Part shown: positions 63,585-64,000 of the stretch, one piece after another
Position numbering within the stretch: position 1 is the stretch's first letter
Layout: every line of letters begins with the position of its first letter
Assembly (NCBI GenBank): GCA_965276825.1
Contig: OZ255630.1
Location: 3,720,001-3,784,000, forward strand
Source: G965276765 sp965276825
Lineage (GTDB): Bacteria; Actinomycetota; Acidimicrobiia; Acidimicrobiales; Palsa-688
Reading direction: 5' to 3'
DNA length: 64,000 nucleotides
Notes under the pieces: generated by a model
The model's database searches: none
Seen by the model: only the letters and a program-made list of their open reading frames with translations
Told to the model about the DNA's origin: nothing
Translations under genes and position numbers: made by a program

Positions 63585-63607
63585 TTGACGTCGGGGAGGA
63601 GCAGGCG

Positions 63608-64000
63608 ATGGGTTGGGAAGCTGAGCTGGAGGAGCTGCGGCGGCGGCGGGAGCTTGCGCTTCGCATGGGCGGAGCGGAGCAGGTCCGCCGTCAGCACGAG
63701 CACCACAAGCTGACGGCGCGAGAGCGACTCGAGCTGTTCGCCGACCCGGGGAGCTTCCGGGAGTTCGGGGTCCTCGCCGGACTGGGCACCTACGAGGGAG
63801 AGCGCCTGACGGATTTCACGCCCAAGGGCACGGTCAACGGCATGTGCCGCCTCGACGGGCGGACCGCCGTGGTCACCGCCGGTGACTTCACCGTCCGGGG
63901 CGGTGCGGCGACGTCGGCGTCGGGGGGGATCGGAGCAGAGCTGAGCCCGGCGCAGCGCTCGCTGGCCTGGAAGGTGCCGTACGTCAGGCTGCTCGACGCC
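63608..64000 (+). CDS. Acyl-CoA carboxylase carboxyltransferase subunit, N-terminal part
   Basis: The first 131 residues are present and the gene continues past the window. MGWEAELEELRRRRELALRMGGAEQVRRQHEHHKLTARERLELFADPGSFREFG is the standard start of propionyl/methylcrotonyl-type carboxyltransferases, followed by TPKGTVNGMCRLDGRTAVVTAGDFTVRGGA. A strong ribosome site precedes ATG 63608. It is the fifth operon headed by the palindromic box. It would need a biotin carboxylase/carrier partner encoded elsewhere or downstream. Confidence 0.9.
   Translation, partial: MGWEAELEELRRRRELALRMGGAEQVRRQHEHHKLTARERLELFADPGSFREFGVLAGLGTYEGERLTDFTPKGTVNGMCRLDGRTAVVTAGDFTVRGGAATSASGGIGAELSPAQRSLAWKVPYVRLLDA

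Noticed and set aside
1..64000. CRISPR arrays, tRNA, rRNA, complete insertion sequences, prophage or replication origin
   Set aside because: None was recognised on reading the intergenic regions; nearly all of the sequence is occupied by chromosomal genes and there are no repeat-spacer patterns.

Overview
The window is a 64 kb piece of a high-GC bacterial chromosome. Genes are packed tightly, starts are often GTG or TTG, neighbouring genes commonly overlap by 1 to 14 bases, lipoproteins have short Ala/Gly-rich signals ending in a Cys-Gly-Ser-Ser motif, and -10 boxes have the form TAnnnT. This fits an actinobacterium, and the mix of fatty-acyl-CoA-type catabolism, peptide-type ABC transporters, TetR/SDR pairs and MMPL proteins would suit an Acidimicrobiia-like soil or aquatic lineage. 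No rRNA or tRNA is present to fix the taxonomy.

Region by region. (1) 1-7.1 kb: anhydro-N-acetylmuramate kinase (cut by the window edge) and a serine beta-lactamase-fold hydrolase diverge from a complete peptide-type ABC importer, which suggests cell-wall fragment salvage. (2) 7.1-8.5 kb: a PIN toxin/antitoxin pair and a TetR regulator. (3) 8.5-17.1 kb: SDR, alpha/beta hydrolase, a second complete peptide-type ABC importer with a Tat-exported binding lipoprotein, and an MDR oxidoreductase. (4) 17.1-32.8 kb: a catabolic block with thioesterase, enoyl-CoA hydratase and SDR on the minus strand, divergent from PhyH dioxygenase, CaiB-type CoA-transferases, thiolase and SMP-30 lactonase, then a third ABC importer and a hydrolase. 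(5) 32.8-39 kb: small regulators and oxidoreductases with clear decay (an amber codon, a frameshift, gene tails). (6) 39-48 kb: MMPL protein, AtuA/DUF4387 pair with an iron-type ABC importer whose permease is frameshifted, and a divergent GntR regulator. (7) 48-53.7 kb: DedA, a membrane protein, a NarL-type two-component system and a second MMPL protein. (8) 53.7-64 kb: an orphan binding protein, second PhyH, second fused CoA-transferase, two hot-dog dehydratase-like proteins, a fused acyl-CoA carboxylase, and the start of a separate carboxyltransferase.

The most notable observation is a palindromic box (consensus about GTAGGGGATCCCCTACTGG) found five times, each 39-40 bases upstream of a TAnnnT-like -10 element and centred near -43. 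It heads the SDR/hydratase/thioesterase operon, the PhyH/CoA-transferase/thiolase/lactonase operon, the third ABC operon, the orphan binding protein/PhyH/CoA-transferase/dehydratase operon, and the terminal carboxyltransferase. I infer that these form one regulon encoding uptake, CoA activation, hydroxylation, beta-oxidation-like steps and carboxylation of a still unidentified organic acid or acid precursor. No regulator gene lies inside these operons.
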